A stretch of DNA of 64,000 bases from Rhodoplanes tepidamans (GCF_030813915.1 NZ_JAUSUJ010000022.1:1-64000); one strand, 5' to 3'. Positions 35,847 to 46,285 are shown, counted from the stretch's first letter. Notes: generated by a model from the sequence alone, not told the origin. Numbers and translations: made by a program.

Positions 35847-36836
35847 TCAGCGGGCCCGCTGGCCGAACAGCAGCGCCTGCACGGCCGGATCCTTCATGTC
35901 GACGCTGTTCGCCGACTCCGCCGCCAGCGCCATGCCGCGCGCCACCGCCGGCCGTGCCAGCATGGTGCCGAGCCAGCGCTTCAGGTGCGGGAAGTCGGCG
36001 AGGTCCTGCGCCTGCCGCTCGTGCCGGCTCGCCCAGCCGATGCAGGCGATGTCCGCGATCGAGTACTTGCCGGCCAGGAACTCGCGGTCGGCGAGCCGCC
36101 GGTTCATCACCCCGTAGAGGCGATTGCACTCGTCGGTGTAGCGCTTGATCGCGTAGGGCACCTGCTCCGGCGCGTAGATGCGGAAGTGATGCGCCTGACC
36201 CGCCATCGGGCCGAGCCCGCCCATCTGCCACATCAGCCACTGGTCGACCTCGACCCGCGCGCGCTCGTTCGCCGGATAGAGCTTGCCGGTCTTGCGGCCG
36301 AGATACTGCAGGATGGCACCGGACTCGAAGATGGAGATCGGCTTGCCGCCCGGCCCGTCCGGATCGACGATCGCCGGGATGCGGTTGTTGGGCGCGACGG
36401 CGAGGAACGCCGGATCGAACTGCTCGCCGGTGCCGATGTTGATCGGCCGCACCACATAGGGCAGCCGGCACTCCTCCAGCATGATGGAGATCTTCCAGCC
36501 GTTCGGCGTCGACCAGTAGAACAGCTCGATCGGCGCCGGCCGTCCGGCGGTGCGCGCCTTGCCGGTGCGGCTGGCGCGCTCGACGGTGCGGCCGGTGCGC
36601 TTGGCTGCGGTGGTCGCCACCGGCTTCTTCGCCGGAGTCTTCGCAGGCTTGGCGGACGCCCTCCCGGCCGGCTTCGTCCCGCGCGGCGCGCCGGCGGCCC
36701 GGCTCTTCCGGTCCGCGGCCTTCGGCGCGGCCCGCCCCTGCCGGGCGGGCGCTGCGTCGACCGCGCGCCTGGGCGTCGTCTTGCGCGGACGCGCCGCGCC
36801 GCGGGTGCCGGAAGTCTTGTCGGGGGTGCGGGCCAT
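35847..36836 (-). CDS. Glutathione S-transferase (YghU/YfcG type) with histone-H1-like N-terminal tail
   Basis: This 329-residue protein has two parts. Residues 1-101 are Lys/Arg/Ala/Pro/Thr-rich, with AKPAKTPAKKPVATTAAK typical of H1-like tails. Residues 102-329 form a Nu-class GST: IELFYWSTPNGWKISIMLEE contains the TPNG glutathione site, IFESGAILQYL is the N-domain end, and the helical C-domain follows (WLMWQMGGLGPMAGQAHHFR, AGKYSIADIACIGW). YghU-type enzymes reduce disulfides of glutathione; the tail could bind nucleic acid or polyanions. AGGAG lies before the ATG at 36836. The GST domain on its own is the usual family length (about 225), so the tail is an addition. Confidence 0.85.
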   Translation of the reverse strand: MARTPDKTSGTRGAARPRKTTPRRAVDAAPARQGRAAPKAADRKSRAAGAPRGTKPAGRASAKPAKTPAKKPVATTAAKRTGRTVERASRTGKARTAGRPAPIELFYWSTPNGWKISIMLEECRLPYVVRPINIGTGEQFDPAFLAVAPNNRIPAIVDPDGPGGKPISIFESGAILQYLGRKTGKLYPANERARVEVDQWLMWQMGGLGPMAGQAHHFRIYAPEQVPYAIKRYTDECNRLYGVMNRRLADREFLAGKYSIADIACIGWASRHERQAQDLADFPHLKRWLGTMLARPAVARGMALAAESANSVDMKDPAVQALLFGQRAR

Positions 36837-37044
36837 TGCTCACTCCTGTCGCCGGATCGGGCCAAGGCACGAGATGTCGACTCGCCGCGCGCTTCGCAAG
36901 ACGGTGTGCGCCGACCACCGACAGTTCTTCCCAGGCGACACGGTTCTGCTGCGGCGAGCCGATCATGTGCCGGACGTTCGACCGATGGCGCGCCGACGGA
37001 GCGAAGCGTATCCTCGTCTCTCCGCTCACAGGGGAGAGGACACC

Positions 37045-37311
37045 ATGCGCAGGTCTTCGAACAGATCTTCGGTGACGACGTCCTGGGCGGCGGCAGTCGC
37101 CGCCGCGGTCCTCCTGGTCGCCGCCGTGCCGGCGGCGGCGCAGGAGACGAAGCCCGCGACGGAGGCGAAGCCGGCCGCGGAAAAGAAGGTCTCGGCCCAG
37201 CAGCAGCGCATGAAGGACTGCGCCGCGAAGTGGAAGGACGAGAAGAAGGCGAAGGACGTGAAAGGCCGCGAGGCCTACCGGACCTTCATGCGCGGCTGCC
37301 TGAAGGGCTGA
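37045..37311 (+). CDS. PsiF-repeat periplasmic protein
   Basis: This 88-residue protein has a signal peptide (MRRSSNRSSVTTSWAAAVAA, cut near AAAQ). It carries one PsiF-type repeat (QQQRMKDCAAKWKDEKKAKD, ending REAYRTFMRGCLKG) with the two conserved Cys. PsiF of E. coli is induced by phosphate starvation; its role is unknown. GGAGAGGA lies 5 bases before the ATG. It is divergent from the GST gene. Confidence 0.82.
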   Translation: MRRSSNRSSVTTSWAAAVAAAVLLVAAVPAAAQETKPATEAKPAAEKKVSAQQQRMKDCAAKWKDEKKAKDVKGREAYRTFMRGCLKG

Positions 37312-37975
37312 GCCGCGGCACCCGCTCCCGGCACGAGCCGTCGCGGCGTCGGCGGCGCGAACAGCTCGCCGAAGCGAGGAGCGCCAGCCGACGGCGGGCG
37401 GCGGTGCACCAGGAGTTCAGGACAGACGAAGCGGCGGGCGGACGTCCGGCCGGCCGGGGATCCGTGTGTCTCGGGACGCGCCGGCGGCGCGACGGACCGG
37501 CGCGGCAGCGGCCGGCGACGACGGAAGCGCCGGCAGGAGGAGCGCAACCGAATGAGCGCACACCGGGGAGGCGTGCCCTCTGGATGCCGCATCGAAGCGG
37601 CGATGGCGATCCGGGTGAGAAGCGGTCCCGGTGTCACCCGGCGAAGGCCTCGAGGCCTGCGGGCCGTCGCACATGAAGGGGGGCGTCGGCGAGAGGTCCG
37701 ATGGTCGCGCTGCCCGGCGGCGTGTGCCGCCCGAGAAGCAGGGCGAGACCCGCGCGCTCTCCACTCGTTCGCCCGGCCGGTGCGGCGGGGCTCGGTGGGG
37801 CTTCTGCTCGGTCTCGCCGACGCCCTCTTTTTCGTCGTTCGTGACCGGCCGCGGTTCGAGATCGGCGCTTCGGAGCGAAGCAAGCTCCGGGTTCGAAGGT
37901 CGATCGCGCCGCTGTCGCCGGTCCCCGACGAAGTCCACGGCTTGCCCGGAGCGGTCGGCTCCGAGAGGCCGCTCC
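37312..37975. other. 664-bp gap with no gene recognised
   Basis: The gap between the psiF-like gene and the H1-like gene is GC-rich. Open frames cross it in several registers, but their translations are Arg/Pro/Ser-rich, lack ribosome sites and lack any family pattern. I treat it as non-coding. Confidence 0.4.
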
Positions 37976-38164
37976 TCACTTCTTCTTCGCGGGCGCCTTC
38001 TTGGCGGCCGGCTTCTTCGCGGCCGTGGTGGTCTTCTTCGCCGTGGTCTTCTTCGCCGCCGGCTTCGCCGCCGCCTTCGTCGTCGTCTTCTTGGCGGTCG
38101 TGGTCTTCTTCGCGGTCGCCGTCTTCTTGGCGGCCGGCTTCGCGGTCGTCGCTTTCTTCGGCAT
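37976..38164 (-). CDS. Histone-H1-like Lys/Ala/Thr-rich small protein
   Basis: This 62-residue protein is almost only Lys, Ala, Thr and Pro (MPKKATTAKPAAKKTATAKK at the start, ending KKAPAKKK). This composition is that of bacterial H1-like/HctB-type DNA-binding tails. AGGAGGG lies 4-5 bases before the ATG at 38164, which supports translation despite low complexity. It lies 1.1 kb from a GST with a similar N-terminal tail. A role in nucleoid binding is an inference from composition only. Confidence 0.75.
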   Translation of the reverse strand: MPKKATTAKPAAKKTATAKKTTTAKKTTTKAAAKPAAKKTTAKKTTTAAKKPAAKKAPAKKK

Positions 38165-38907
38165 GCTGCCCTCCTAGCCGTGGTGGGATGGCTATCAGAA
38201 ACGTGCCCACGCGAATCGAGGGCACTACACTTCGATTACTACAGCACAACGGAAAAATCAGCGGCCCCGCTTGTCGTTCCGCGTCGTCGGCGACGATCGG
38301 CGCGCGCCCGCATCGATCTTCCGCGACGCACGCGAGGCCTCGCGGCGCGAGCCGGCACGCGTCGCGCGCGCCGTCGCGCCGCGCATCGTCGTCGCGAGAT
38401 GTGCCGATGAAACGTTGGTTTCTTGCATGTCGTCCGGATCCGTCCAGCGCGCGGTCGTGCTGCTCACGGCATGCGCCGAGAGGTCCAGAGACGGCGCGCT
38501 AACGGTTCGTTCACGCCGGCAAAAAATTCTGCGGATTTCCTCCGCGGACTCGCCTTCGCGAACGCGGCGCGACGCGTCACTCCACTCGAATCGAGCAGCG
38601 ACTGATTCGAGGAGGCGCCGGAAGGCCTGTCGCAGAGGCGCTTCCGGCACCTCGATCCGGCCGCCGGCCGACCGTCTGAACGCGCCTCGCGACGCGCCTC
38701 GCGACCAGCATGGACGATCGCTGCGACGCTCCGGACGATGTGCGGCGACGCGCGCGATCGTCGCGACGAGGCGGCGACGCGATGGCGAGACGGCGGCACG
38801 GAGGTGGAGAGAAGAGGACGCGGAGGCCAGCGGACGCCGCGACGATCGCGGTCGGCCGCATCGGCGCGGCCGTCGGCGCCGCCGTCGGCGCGCCCCGGAG
38901 CAGACGC
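38165..38907. other. Gene-poor region, uncertain
   Basis: Positions 38200-38265 and 38500-38550 are AT-richer. The rest is packed with CGCGACG/GACGCG words. A minus-strand frame at 38258-38650 would start at GTG without a ribosome site and encode an Arg/Ser/Ala-rich product of 130 residues (beginning MPEAPLRQAFRRLLESVAAR). I cannot decide whether it is real. Confidence 0.4.
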
Positions 38908-38929
38908 GCCGCCGCGCAGGCGCGGCGGC
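38908..38929 (-). terminator. Hairpin after gatB
   Basis: GCCGCCGCG-CAGG-CGCGGCGGC forms a perfect 9-bp stem 21 bases after the gatB stop. There is no U-tract. Confidence 0.4.
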
Positions 38930-38950
38930 AAACGAGCGCTGCGTCTCGGC

Positions 38951-40438
<1,488 letters not shown>

Positions 40439-40694
40439 GTCCGCCTCGTCGTGTCTGGCCGGGCCACTCCCGGCCGTTCCGGCGCCCCGACGGGCGGCAC
40501 GGAAACGATCGCCAACCGGTTACAGAGTGTCGGCGGTGCCTTCAAGGCTCCGGCGACCGGAGCAGCCTTGCTGCGATGCAGCCGTGCGGTGATGCCCGCC
40601 CGGCCGAGGCACACCGGCCGCCGTTGCCGGGCTCCGGCGTGCCGCGCTATCGTCCTCGCCAATCAAGAAGTCGACAACGTGGAGGACCCCCCGC

Positions 40695-42416
40695 ATGCAG
40701 ACCCGTCACGCCCCCCGTGTGCTCGCCGCCGGCCTGCTGGCCGGCGCCGCCGCGCTCGCCGGCCCGGCCGTCGCCCAGACGACCGCCCCCGGCCCCGCCA
40801 CGGCCACCCCCGCCGCCGCAGCCCGCGGAGCCGACACCCTCCTGGTCAACGGCAAGATCGTCACGGTCGACGACCGCTTCAGCGTGGTGCCGGCCCTGGC
40901 GATCACCGGCGAGCGCGTCGTCGCCGCCGGCAGCCTTGCCGACATCGAGGCGCTGAAGACGCCGCAGACGCGGGTGATCGACCTCGCCGGCAAGACCGTC
41001 GTCCCGGGCCTGATCGACAACCACGCCCACTTCATGCGGGCGGCCGAGTACTGGGACCGCGAGGTGCGGCTCGACGGGATCACGTCGCGCCAGGAGGCCC
41101 TGGCCATGATCGCCGCCAAGGCGAAGGCGTCGAAGCCGGGCGAGCTGGTGCTGTCGCTCGGCGGCTGGTCGGAGGAGCAGTTCACCGATCAGCCCGGCGG
41201 CTTCACCAAAGCCGAGCTCGACGCGGCGGCGCCCGACAACCCGGTCGTCCTCCAGGTCATCTACTTCCGCATCTACGCCAACTCGGCCGCCCTGAAGGCG
41301 CTCGGCGTGACGGCGGAGACGCCCGACCCGCGCAACGGCCGGATCGAGAAGGACACGAGCGGCCAGCCGACCGGCGTCTTCAACGGCGGCGGCGCCGTCG
41401 CCTGGACGCTCGGCCGGCTGGGCGAGGTCGCCAGGGAGCGGGGCGTCGCGAACGCCCGCGCCCTGATGCGCGACCTCAACCGGATGGGCATCACGGCCTA
41501 CCAGGAGATGGGCGGCCGCGGCTTCAACGCCGGGCACATCGAGACCTTCCGCACCGTGTGGGAGCGCAAGCAGATGACGGTGCGCGCCTTCTACAATCTG
41601 TGGCAGGAGCCGACCTCGGCCGAGGGCGTCGACAAGGCGCTGGCCGTCATCGCCGGCCTCAAGCCGTTCCAGGGCGACGACTGGCTCGACCACACCGGCT
41701 ATGGCGAGACCGTCTACTTCCCCCTGCACGACAACCTGCTCGCGCGCGGCGCCTCGCCGACGCCGGAGGCCATGGCGCAGTGGCGCCGCATCGCCCAGGC
41801 GATCGCCGACAAGGGCATGCACCTCAACGTCCACGCCCAGCTCCGGGGCACCATCGAGGCGTTCCTGACCGAGATCGAGACGATCAACGGGGTCAAGCCG
41901 ATCAAGGGGCTGCGCTGGACCATGTCGCATGCCGACCAGATCGAGCCGCAGGACATCGCCCGGATGAAGCGGCTCGGCATGTATGTCCAGCTCCACAGCC
42001 GGCCGACCATCCAGGGCGCCCTGATGCTGAAGACCCACGGCGACCGCGCCTATGCGATGCCGCCGCTGCGGCTCGTGCAGGACAGCGGGATCCCCTGGGG
42101 GCTCGGCTCCGACGCCACCGCGGTGACGCCGACCAACCCGTTCACCACCCTGCACTGGGCCGTGACGGGCGAGATGGTCGGCGGCCGCAAGGTGCTGAAG
42201 GAGACCATCACGCGCGAGGAGGCGCTGATCGCCCACACACGCTCCAACGCCGCCTTCCTGTTCCAGGAGGCGAACCTCGGCTCGCTCGCGCCCGGCAAGT
42301 ACGCGGACCTCGTCGTCCTCGACCGCGACTACCTCACGGTGCCGGCCGCCGAGATCAAGGACATCACGTCGGTGATGACCATGGTGGGCGGCAAGGTCGT
42401 CCACGAGGCGAAGTAG
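40695..42416 (+). CDS. Exported amidohydrolase, YtcJ-like metal-dependent hydrolase
   Basis: This 573-residue protein has a signal peptide (MQTRHAPRVLAAGLLAGAAA, cut near AVAQ). An amidohydrolase-3 domain follows. The small beta domain carries NGKIVTVDDRFSVVPALAIT, the metal motif is VPGLIDNHAHFMR, the next conserved His is in LNVHAQL, another in MSHADQI, and the catalytic Asp in GLGSDATAVTPTNPF. The end motif SLAPGKYADLVVLDRD is typical. Members hydrolyse imidic, amide or formyl bonds; the substrate is unknown. GGAGG lies before the ATG. It interrupts the gatB and gatA genes and is transcribed against them. Confidence 0.88.
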   Translation: MQTRHAPRVLAAGLLAGAAALAGPAVAQTTAPGPATATPAAAARGADTLLVNGKIVTVDDRFSVVPALAITGERVVAAGSLADIEALKTPQTRVIDLAGKTVVPGLIDNHAHFMRAAEYWDREVRLDGITSRQEALAMIAAKAKASKPGELVLSLGGWSEEQFTDQPGGFTKAELDAAAPDNPVVLQVIYFRIYANSAALKALGVTAETPDPRNGRIEKDTSGQPTGVFNGGGAVAWTLGRLGEVARERGVANARALMRDLNRMGITAYQEMGGRGFNAGHIETFRTVWERKQMTVRAFYNLWQEPTSAEGVDKALAVIAGLKPFQGDDWLDHTGYGETVYFPLHDNLLARGASPTPEAMAQWRRIAQAIADKGMHLNVHAQLRGTIEAFLTEIETINGVKPIKGLRWTMSHADQIEPQDIARMKRLGMYVQLHSRPTIQGALMLKTHGDRAYAMPPLRLVQDSGIPWGLGSDATAVTPTNPFTTLHWAVTGEMVGGRKVLKETITREEALIAHTRSNAAFLFQEANLGSLAPGKYADLVVLDRDYLTVPAAEIKDITSVMTMVGGKVVHEAK

Positions 42417-42459
42417 CCGACCGTCCGCTCCATCGGATGGCCTGCGCGTCGCAGCGTCT

Positions 42460-42544
42460 GCTCCGCTCGTCCCCGCGTACGCGGGGACCCAGGGCGACAC
42501 GGCACGGTGCCCCGGATGCCCGCTTCCGCGGGCATGAGCGGAGC
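42460..42544. repeat. Composite palindromic intergenic element
   Basis: The outer arms GCTCCGCT / AGCGGAGC enclose a perfect 20-bp palindrome GTCCCCGCGTACGCGGGGAC (42469-42488) and a hairpin ATGCCCGC-TTCC-GCGGGCAT (42516-42535). It lies between the amidohydrolase and Uma2 genes and shows no coding potential. Confidence 0.75.
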
Positions 42545-42676
42545 GTGGGGGCCGGGCCGAAGCGCGCCGCGACCGGCCATGCTCGGCCACCGTCACGGCT
42601 CCCGGCGCGACTGGCCCCCTCGCCGCCCCTGCCCGTCCCGCGCGTCCTCTGCTAGGATGGCGCGCGAGAGGAGCCC

Positions 42677-43237
42677 ATGACCATCAGGACCCTGCCCCCG
42701 CTCACCCCCGAGGAATTCCTGCGCCACCCCGACCTGCAGGGCGAGCGCTGCGAGCTGAGCGAGGGCCGTGTCGTGCTGATGACGGGCGCATCCAAGGCGC
42801 ACCGCGAGGTGGCGGGGCGGCTCTTCTTCCAACTGTTCGGTGCCCTGGATGAGGGACGCTACCACGTCACCATGTCCGAGCTCGCGGTCCGGGTCGGCGG
42901 GTCGGTGCGCTATCCGGACGTCGTCGTCGACCAGCAGAGCGACGATCCCAAGGGTCTGACCGCGGTCGGTCCGCTGCTGATCGCCGAGGTCCTCTCGCCC
43001 TCGACCATGCTGGTCGACAGCGGAAAGAAGCTGACCGAATACACCAGCCTGCCGAGCCTGCTCTATTATCTGGTGCTGTCGCAGGACGAGCCGGTGGCGT
43101 GGCTGTACCGGCGCGACGAGGCCGGTGCGTTTCCAGCCGAGCCGCAGCGGCTGCTCGGCCGCGAGGCCGAGATCATCCTGCTCGCCTTCGACCTCGCGAT
43201 CCCGCTCGGCGCCCTCTATCGCGAAGCGAAGTCGTAG
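42677..43237 (+). CDS. Uma2-family putative endonuclease (DUF820)
   Basis: This 186-residue protein has the restriction-endonuclease-like core of the Uma2 family. LTPEEFLRHPDLQGERCEL is the N-terminal block. The probable catalytic acids lie in VRYPDVVVDQQSDDPKG and LLIAEVLSPST, with a Lys in DSGKKLTEYTSLPSL. The family is most abundant in cyanobacteria and has no settled function; nuclease activity is predicted from the fold. GAGAGGAG lies just before the ATG. Palindromic repeat elements flank the gene on both sides, which suggests it came in on, or is bounded by, mobile repeats. Confidence 0.82.
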   Translation: MTIRTLPPLTPEEFLRHPDLQGERCELSEGRVVLMTGASKAHREVAGRLFFQLFGALDEGRYHVTMSELAVRVGGSVRYPDVVVDQQSDDPKGLTAVGPLLIAEVLSPSTMLVDSGKKLTEYTSLPSLLYYLVLSQDEPVAWLYRRDEAGAFPAEPQRLLGREAEIILLAFDLAIPLGALYREAKS

Positions 43238-43332
43238 GGTGGGTTAGCGCCGAAGGCGCGTAACCCACCGTTGGAGAGCGACCGGCAACGAGTGGCGGGT
43301 TACGGCGCGTTCCGCGCCTAACCCGCCCTACA
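43236..43332. repeat. Double hairpin element of the GGTGGGTTA/TAACCCACC type
   Basis: A first hairpin (GGTGGGTTAGCGCC with GGCGCGTAACCCACC, 43238-43269) and a second, related one (CGGGTTACGGCGCG with GCGCCTAACCCGCC, 43296-43328) form a tandem inverted pair. The first hairpin abuts the stop codon of the Uma2 gene, and the second ends just before the gatA stop, so it may terminate both convergent genes. Confidence 0.8.
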
Positions 43333-43339
43333 AATTCCG

Positions 43340-44839
43340 TCACCACCACCGCGCCGGCGTGAACCGGCCGGCGTCCTGCTCGATCACGGCGGCGAGGGAG
43401 AACAGCGTCTCCTCGTCGAACGGCCGGCCGATGAGCTGCAGGCCGAGCGGCAGTCCTTGCGCGTCCAGCCCGCCCGGGACGGCGATGCCGGGCAGGCCCG
43501 CCATGTTCACGGTCACGGTGAAGATGTCGTTCAGGTACATCTCGACCGGGTCGCCCGAGACCTTCTCGCCGATGCCGAAGGCGGCCGACGGGGTCGCCGG
43601 CGTCAGGATCGCGCTCACGCCTGCCGCGAAGCAGTCCTCGAAGTCCTTCTTGATGAGGGTGCGGACCTGCTGGGCCCGCAGATAATAAGCGTCGTAGTAG
43701 CCGGCCGAGAGCACGTAGGTGCCGATCATGATCCGGCGCCGCACCTCCGGCCCGAAGCCGGCGGCCCGCGTCTTCTCGTACATGGCGGTGATGTCGTTGC
43801 CGGGCACCCGCACGCCGAACCGGACGCCGTCGTAGCGGGCGAGGTTCGACGACGCTTCGGCCGGCGCCACGATGTAGTAGGCGGGCAGCGCGTACTTGGT
43901 GTGCGGCAGGGACACCTCGACGATCTCGGCGCCGGCCGCCTTCAGCCATTCGGCGCCCTTGCGCCACAGCGCCTCGATCTCGTCGGGCATGCCGGCGACC
44001 CGGTACTCCTTCGGGATGCCGATCTTCATGCCCTTGACCGAGCGGCCGACCGCCGCCTCGTAGTCCGGCACCGGCCGGTCGACCGAGGTGGTGTCCTTCG
44101 GGTCGTGCCCGGCCATCGAGCGCAGCAGGATGGCGGTGTCCTTCACGGTGCGGGCGAAGGGACCGGCCTGGTCGAGCGACGAGGCGAAGGCGACGATGCC
44201 CCAGCGCGAGCAGCGCCCGTAGGTCGGCTTCACGCCGACGATGCCGGCGAACGCCGCCGGCTGGCGGATCGAGCCGCCCGTGTCGGTGCCGGTGGCGCCG
44301 AGGCAGAGGCCGGCCGCGACCGCCGAGGCCGAGCCGCCCGAGGAGCCGCCGGGGACGATCTTCGCCTCCGAGCCGGCGCGCCGCCACGGCGAGACCACCG
44401 GGCCGAAATGCGACGTCTCGTTGGACGAGCCCATGGCGAACTCGTCGTTGTTGAGCTTGCCGAGCATCACGGCGCCGTCGCGCCAGAGATGCGACGTCAC
44501 GGTCGACTCGTAGACCGGCACGAAGTTCTCCAGGATCGCCGCGCAGGCCGTGGTGCGCACGCCCTCGGTGGCGAACATGTCCTTGATGCCGAGCGGCAGG
44601 CCTTCGAGCGGGCCGCCCTCGCCCCGGGCGAGCCTCTCGTCGGAGGCCTTCGCCATGGCGAGCGCCTTGTCGGGCGTCTCCAGCACATAGGCGTTGAGGA
44701 CGCGCGCCTGCTCGATCGCCTCGAGATGGGCCTGCGTCAGCTCGACGGCGGAGAGCTCGCGCCGCTTCAGCGCGTCACGGGCTTCGGCGAGGGAGAGCGC
44801 GGTGGGGGTCGAGGTGGTCGGGCTCGTCACGGCGCTCAC
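43340..44839 (-). CDS. gatA: Asp-tRNA(Asn)/Glu-tRNA(Gln) amidotransferase subunit A
   Basis: This 499-residue glutamine-hydrolysing subunit supplies ammonia to GatB. The amidase signature is [20 protein letters not shown] followed by [20 protein letters not shown]. The Lys of the Ser-cisSer-Lys triad is in [13 protein letters not shown]. The start is GTG (44839), overlapping the gatC stop as GTGA, which points to translational coupling. Length is standard. Confidence 0.96.
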   Translation of the reverse strand: MSAVTSPTTSTPTALSLAEARDALKRRELSAVELTQAHLEAIEQARVLNAYVLETPDKALAMAKASDERLARGEGGPLEGLPLGIKDMFATEGVRTTACAAILENFVPVYESTVTSHLWRDGAVMLGKLNNDEFAMGSSNETSHFGPVVSPWRRAGSEAKIVPGGSSGGSASAVAAGLCLGATGTDTGGSIRQPAAFAGIVGVKPTYGRCSRWGIVAFASSLDQAGPFARTVKDTAILLRSMAGHDPKDTTSVDRPVPDYEAAVGRSVKGMKIGIPKEYRVAGMPDEIEALWRKGAEWLKAAGAEIVEVSLPHTKYALPAYYIVAPAEASSNLARYDGVRFGVRVPGNDITAMYEKTRAAGFGPEVRRRIMIGTYVLSAGYYDAYYLRAQQVRTLIKKDFEDCFAAGVSAILTPATPSAAFGIGEKVSGDPVEMYLNDIFTVTVNMAGLPGIAVPGGLDAQGLPLGLQLIGRPFDEETLFSLAAVIEQDAGRFTPARWW

Positions 44840-45123
44840 TCCACCACCTTGGGGACCAGGAAGAAGTGGTCCTGGCTGGCCGGGGCGTTCTTGACCACCA
44901 GATCCGGGATCTCGCCGTCGGTGACGACGTCCTCGCGCTTCTTCATCGTCATGGGCGTGACCGAGGTCATCGGCTCGACGCCGGTGACGTCGACCTCGGA
45001 GAGCTGCTCGACGAAGGCCAGGATGGCGTTGAGCTCGCCCTTGAGGTGCTCGACCTCGTCGTCCTCGACGGCAATGCGGGCGAGATGAGCGATGCGACGG
45101 ACCGTCGCGGCGTCGACCGACAT
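44836..45123 (-). CDS. gatC: Asp-tRNA(Asn)/Glu-tRNA(Gln) amidotransferase subunit C
   Basis: This 95-residue subunit wraps around GatA and GatB and stabilises the complex. Conserved stretches are [20 protein letters not shown] and [20 protein letters not shown], with [20 protein letters not shown] near the end. GAGGAG lies 6-7 bases before the ATG at 45123; the frame extends 44 more codons upstream without support. It is the first gene of the gatCA pair. Confidence 0.95.
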   Translation of the reverse strand: MSVDAATVRRIAHLARIAVEDDEVEHLKGELNAILAFVEQLSEVDVTGVEPMTSVTPMTMKKREDVVTDGEIPDLVVKNAPASQDHFFLVPKVVE

Positions 45124-45490
45124 GGAAGCTCCTCGGGAAGCCGGCGGGCGGCGGCCCGGTCGGGCCGCTCTCCGGGGCGGGCCCGCGAACCGGTCGCGCA
45201 GAGTGGCGCCCGGACGCGCGAGGTCGCTATAGCAGACGGTATTTCGCCGCGGCAACCCGGGCGAACCCGTGCGGACCGCCCGCCGGCGAAGGCCGGGCGG
45301 CTCCGCCGCGCGCCGGCGGCGGCGTCCCTGCCCGGCGGCGCCGCCGGAACCGTGGTGGGAACTTACCCGGCCGATCTCCCGTTGTGCCTGCGATCCGGCC
45401 GTGCGGCCGGCGAAGCACGGCCCGTCCGGGGCCGTCCACCCCCTCGGGATGCCGGCCCCCGCGGCATCCCCTCAGGCGAGTCGTTCATCC
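45124..45490. other. 367-bp gap upstream of gatC, no gene seen
   Basis: This divergent gap serves gatC on one side and the 53-residue membrane protein on the other. It is GC-rich, with a GGCCCGGTCGGGCC-like palindrome near 45149. No promoter stands out. Confidence 0.4.
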
Positions 45491-45652
45491 ATGGGACTTC
45501 TGATCAGCATCCTCATCACGTTCCTGGTCGTCATCCTGGTCCTTTATCTCATCGGCATGCTGCCGATCGACGCGCGGGCGAAGCAGATCGCCCGCATCGT
45601 CGTGATCGTCATCGGCGTGCTGTCGCTCCTGCGCTACCTCGCGGTGTTCTGA
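45491..45652 (+). CDS. 53-residue membrane protein (Thivi_2564-like)
   Basis: This small protein has two hydrophobic segments (MGLLISILITFLVVILVLYL and ARIVVIVIGVLSLLRYLAVF) joined by a short loop MLPIDARAKQI. The pattern of a first helix, a loop with Pro and Asp, then Lys/Arg and a second helix fits the Thivi_2564 family of small inner-membrane proteins, whose role is unknown. The family name is from memory and only moderately sure. Its 3' end overlaps the next gene on the other strand by 19 bases. Confidence 0.72.
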   Translation: MGLLISILITFLVVILVLYLIGMLPIDARAKQIARIVVIVIGVLSLLRYLAVF

Positions 45653-45819
45653 TCGCTCTCGCGATAGGACTTCAGCGTCGCCCGGTCGCGTTCCGCCCGG
45701 GCGGCGGCGTCGGTGCGGCGCCGCCGCCAGCGCATGGTGCCCCAGATCAGCGCCGCCGCCAGGACGACGACGAAGCCCACGTTCATCAGCAACCACAACC
45801 AGCCGCCAGCCTCGTCCAT
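45634..45819 (-). CDS. 61-residue single-pass membrane protein
   Basis: The protein has one transmembrane segment (GWLWLLMNVGFVVVLAAALI) followed by a basic stretch (RWRRRRTDAAARAERDRATL) that should lie in the cytoplasm. AAGGAG lies 7-8 bases before the ATG at 45819. It is convergent with the 53-residue membrane protein and overlaps it by 19 bp. Function unknown. Confidence 0.7.
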   Translation of the reverse strand: MDEAGGWLWLLMNVGFVVVLAAALIWGTMRWRRRRTDAAARAERDRATLKSYRESDQNTAR

Positions 45820-45940
45820 CCTGCGCTCCTTCGTCCCGTCGACTCCTCCGTGCTAACGTCGCGACCCCGGGAGAGGGTCCATGACGCCGGCGCGGGCCGG
45901 CGCCACATCGACGCCACCGACGGCGTGCAGGGCTGAAGGG

Positions 45941-46285
45941 ATGCCGAAGTCACCGCGAGACCAGACGCCCACCGACCTGCTCGCCGACGAGCTGATGGCC
46001 GAGAAGGCCTCGGCGCTCGGCCGGCTGGGACGCGGGCTGGAGCAGGCGCTGGCGGCGCTGGCGGCGCACGACGCGACCGCGGCGGAGCCGCGCCGAGAGC
46101 GGGCCGCCCTGGTCGATGCGGCCGCCCATGCGCTGTGGATGCTGATGGTGCAGCGCGAGGCGTGCGGGCTGCGGGACGTGCGCGCCCTGATCCGCGACTA
46201 CGCCGTGCCGGCCGAGGTGCAGGCCCGCGCCGGCGCCGTGCTGGCGCCGCCCGTGCCCGTGCGCCGGCGGCGGGGGCCGGTCTGA
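45941..46285 (+). CDS. Conserved hypothetical protein (DUF6665-like)
   Basis: This 114-residue, probably helical cytoplasmic protein starts MPKSPRDQTPTDLLADELMA. It has an Ala/Leu-rich amphipathic helix (EKASALGRLGRGLEQALAAL) and a second helical region (AHALWMLMVQREACGLRDVR). I believe it belongs to a small rhizobial family annotated DUF6665; I cannot confirm this. GAAGGG lies directly before the ATG. The frame stays open 20 codons upstream. Confidence 0.65.
   Translation: MPKSPRDQTPTDLLADELMAEKASALGRLGRGLEQALAALAAHDATAAEPRRERAALVDAAAHALWMLMVQREACGLRDVRALIRDYAVPAEVQARAGAVLAPPVPVRRRRGPV

Noticed and set aside
37275-38249. Long frame across the psiF / H1-like region on the minus strand
   Set aside because: It runs antisense through psiF and through the H1-like gene in another register; translation is low-complexity.
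38258-38650. Possible 130-residue minus-strand gene next to the H1-like gene
   Set aside because: GTG start without a ribosome site, Arg/Ser-rich sequence without family pattern; left as uncertain in the gap entry.
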